Shown here piece by piece: positions 60,706 through 64,000 of a stretch of 64,000 nt of DNA. Origin of the DNA: Martelella alba (GTDB lineage Bacteria > Pseudomonadota > Gammaproteobacteria > Enterobacterales > Enterobacteriaceae); NCBI RefSeq assembly GCF_005217455.1, contig NZ_SZPQ01000004.1, positions 62,001 through 126,000 of the forward strand, written 5' to 3'. The notes beneath the pieces were generated by a model that saw nothing but the letters and a program-made list of their open reading frames with translations, did no database searches and was not told where the DNA came from. The position numbers and the translations under genes were made by a program. The first letter of the stretch is position 1; each line of letters opens with the position of its first letter.

Positions 60706-61317
60706 ATGAAAAAACGCTTGGTCGCCGCGTGTCTGTTTAGCGCCATGATTTCCCTGCCGGCCTTGGCCGACGATGCTCAGACGCTGCAAAGCCGTCTGAA
60801 TCAGGTCAATAGTTTCCATTCCAGTTTTACTCAGACCGTCACCAATGCCGAAGGCGGCGAAGTCCAGCAGGGCGAAGGCGAACTTTGGGTCAAACGTCCC
60901 AATTTATTCAATTGGCATATGACATCGCCGGATGAAAGCGTACTGGTTTCCGACGGCAAAACATTATGGTTTTATAACCCCTTTGTGGAACAGGTTACGG
61001 CGACCTGGCTGAAGAACGCCACCGGCAATACGCCGTTTATGCTTATTACTCGCAACAGTCCGGAAGATTGGCGCCAATATACTGTGAAACAACACGGCGA
61101 TCATTTCAATCTCACCCCGAAATCCGGCAAAGGCAATCTCAAGCAGTTTTCCATTGATGTCGACTCGCACGGTGTGATCAAGGGGTTCACCGCGGTGGAG
61201 CAAGACGGGCAACGCAGCGCGTATAAACTAAAAAGCCAGAACAACGGCCCGGTGGATGTCGCCAAATTCACCTTCACCCCTCCTAAAGGCGTCACGGTGG
61301 ACGATCAGCGCCAGTGA
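60706..61317 (+). CDS. lolA: Outer-membrane lipoprotein carrier protein LolA
   Basis: A 203-residue periplasmic chaperone, same length as E. coli LolA, that receives lipoproteins from LolCDE and passes them to LolB. The signal peptide is [21 protein letters not shown]. The hydrophobic cavity segments [52 protein letters not shown] and the C-terminal [15 protein letters not shown] are conserved. AAGGA precedes the ATG. rarA follows after 7 bases. Confidence 0.97.
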   Translation: MKKRLVAACLFSAMISLPALADDAQTLQSRLNQVNSFHSSFTQTVTNAEGGEVQQGEGELWVKRPNLFNWHMTSPDESVLVSDGKTLWFYNPFVEQVTATWLKNATGNTPFMLITRNSPEDWRQYTVKQHGDHFNLTPKSGKGNLKQFSIDVDSHGVIKGFTAVEQDGQRSAYKLKSQNNGPVDVAKFTFTPPKGVTVDDQRQ

Positions 61318-61324
61318 GGTTTCG

Positions 61325-62668
61325 ATGAGCAATATGTCCCTTGATTTTTCTCACAGCGAATTCCAGCCTCTCGCGGCGCGGATGCGACCCACAAGCCTCG
61401 AGGAATATGTCGGTCAGCAGCATCTGCTGGCGCCCGGCAAGCCGTTGACGAAAGCCATCAGGAACGGACAATTGCATTCAATGATCCTTTGGGGACCGCC
61501 GGGCACGGGTAAAACCACCCTGGCCGAGCTGATTGGCCGCTACGGCCATGCCGATGTAGAGCGGGTCTCGGCTGTCACATCCGGCATCAAGGAAATCCGG
61601 GAGGCTATTGAGCGCGCCCGCATCAACCGGGATGCCGGACGACGGACCATCCTTTTCGTGGATGAAGTTCATCGTTTCAACAAAAGCCAGCAGGATGCTT
61701 TCCTGCCCCATGTGGAAGAAGGCACCATTACATTTATCGGCGCCACAACCGAAAATCCCTCCTTCGAGCTGAATTCCGCCTTGCTCTCCCGCGCCAGGGT
61801 TTATCTGCTCAAAGCACTGACCGCCGAGGATATTGAGCAGGTGCTGACCCAGGCTATGGAGGATACCCGGCGCGGTTATGGCGGCCAGCATCTGGTGTTG
61901 CCCGACGATGCCCGTCGCATGCTGGCGGAATGGGTCAACGGCGACGCGCGCCGGGCGTTGAACAGCCTGGAGATGATGGCGGACATGGCGGAACCGGATG
62001 TCCAGGGAGTGCGGGTGCTCACCACGGCACTGTTCAAGGAAGTGGCGGGTGAACGAAACGCCAGGTTCGATAATAAAGGGGATCGGTATTACGATTTGAT
62101 TTCCGCGTTGCACAAATCGGTGCGCGGCTCGGCGCCGGATGCGGCGCTCTATTGGTATGCCCGGATCATCACCGCCGGCGGCGATCCGTTATATGTCGCC
62201 CGCCGGCTATTGGCGATCGCCTCCGAGGATGTCGGTAATGCCGATCCTCGCGGCATGCAGGTGGCGCTGGCCGCATGGGATTGCTTTACCCGGGTTGGGC
62301 CGGCGGAGGGCGAACGGGCTATCGCCCAGGCGATCGTGTACCTGGCTTGCGCGCCAAAAAGCAACGCGGTCTATACCGCTTTCAAGGCCGCCATGCTGGA
62401 TGCACGGGAAAAGCCCGATTTTGATGTGCCGGCGCATCTGCGCAACGCGCCCACTCGGTTGATGAAGGAAATGGGGCTGGGCGCGGAATACCGCTATGCT
62501 CATGATGAGCCCAATGCTTATGCCGCCGGTGAAAACTATTTCCCGTCGGAGATGGCCGCCACGCGTTATTATCAGCCGACCACGCGCGGGCTGGAAGCGA
62601 AAATCGCCGAAAAGCTTGCTTGGCTTAACGAGCAGGATCAAAATAGCCCGATAAAACGCTACCGATAA
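61325..62668 (+). CDS. rarA: Replication-associated recombination ATPase RarA (MgsA)
   Basis: A 447-residue AAA+ clamp-loader-like ATPase, same length as E. coli RarA, acting at stalled forks. Motifs: [16 protein letters not shown], Walker [10 protein letters not shown], Walker [12 protein letters not shown], sensor 1 [24 protein letters not shown], and the C-terminal tetramerisation domain ([28 protein letters not shown]). The ATG at 61325 has GAGG 5 bases upstream; earlier in-frame starts lie inside lolA. Operon with lolA, as in E. coli. Confidence 0.97.
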   Translation: MSNMSLDFSHSEFQPLAARMRPTSLEEYVGQQHLLAPGKPLTKAIRNGQLHSMILWGPPGTGKTTLAELIGRYGHADVERVSAVTSGIKEIREAIERARINRDAGRRTILFVDEVHRFNKSQQDAFLPHVEEGTITFIGATTENPSFELNSALLSRARVYLLKALTAEDIEQVLTQAMEDTRRGYGGQHLVLPDDARRMLAEWVNGDARRALNSLEMMADMAEPDVQGVRVLTTALFKEVAGERNARFDNKGDRYYDLISALHKSVRGSAPDAALYWYARIITAGGDPLYVARRLLAIASEDVGNADPRGMQVALAAWDCFTRVGPAEGERAIAQAIVYLACAPKSNAVYTAFKAAMLDAREKPDFDVPAHLRNAPTRLMKEMGLGAEYRYAHDEPNAYAAGENYFPSEMAATRYYQPTTRGLEAKIAEKLAWLNEQDQNSPIKRYR

Positions 62669-62691
62669 ACTGCCTGTTGCGGTAAGGTTAG

Positions 62692-64000
<1,309 letters not shown>

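Overview
The window is a stretch of an Enterobacterales chromosome, moderately GC-rich, that follows the gene order of the E. coli K-12 18-20 minute region (ybiI, dps, ompX, ybiT, moeBA, gsiABCD, yliI, gstB, dacC, rybB, ybjM, grxA, rimK, ybjN, potFGHI, rlmC, artPIQM, ybjP, amiD, ltaE, poxB, lysO, ybjX, cspD, clpS, clpA, infA, aat, cydCD, trxB, lrp, ftsK, lolA, rarA, serS). Assignments come from recalled protein families and synteny; no database search was run. The shared order with many genes missing in between, a remnant of iaaA, an in-frame stop in ybjN and several dispersed palindromic repeats suggest a lineage in moderate genome reduction. A Sodalis-like or related host-associated enterobacterium would fit, but this is inference.

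Layout. 1-3.7 kb: an M3 metallopeptidase (possibly cut by the left edge), a flavin reductase-like protein, ybiI and dps. 3.7-5 kb: a gene-poor stretch with two palindromic repeats. 5-10 kb: ompX, the ABC-F ATPase ybiT, and the molybdenum cofactor pair moeAB. 10-15.6 kb: an iaaA remnant and the glutathione importer gsiABCD. 15.8-16.8 kb: an AT-rich two-gene module that looks like a chimeric MqsRA toxin-antitoxin system with its own palindromic operator; this is the most unusual object here. 16.8-24.8 kb: an e(P4)-type acid phosphatase lipoprotein, yliI, gstB, a methionine-type ABC importer (order Q-N-I) and dacC. 24.9-28.4 kb: an SdaC-type serine transporter, a gene-poor repeat-rich stretch carrying the sRNA RybB with a sigma-E promoter, and ybjM. 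28.4-35.4 kb: grxA, rimK, ybjN with an internal ochre codon, and potFGHI (putrescine import). 35.5-46.4 kb: rlmC, artPIQM (arginine import), ybjP, amiD, ltaE, poxB, lysO, ybjX. 46.7-55 kb: cspD, clpS-clpA, infA, aat, cydDC. 55-64 kb: trxB, lrp, ftsK, lolA, rarA and the first 409 codons of serS, cut by the right edge.

Functional themes: small-molecule ABC import (glutathione, methionine-like substrates, putrescine, arginine), thiol redox and cytochrome bd assembly (cydDC, trxB, grxA), N-end-rule proteolysis (aat, clpS, clpA), and envelope maintenance (ompX, dacC, amiD, lolA, RybB).
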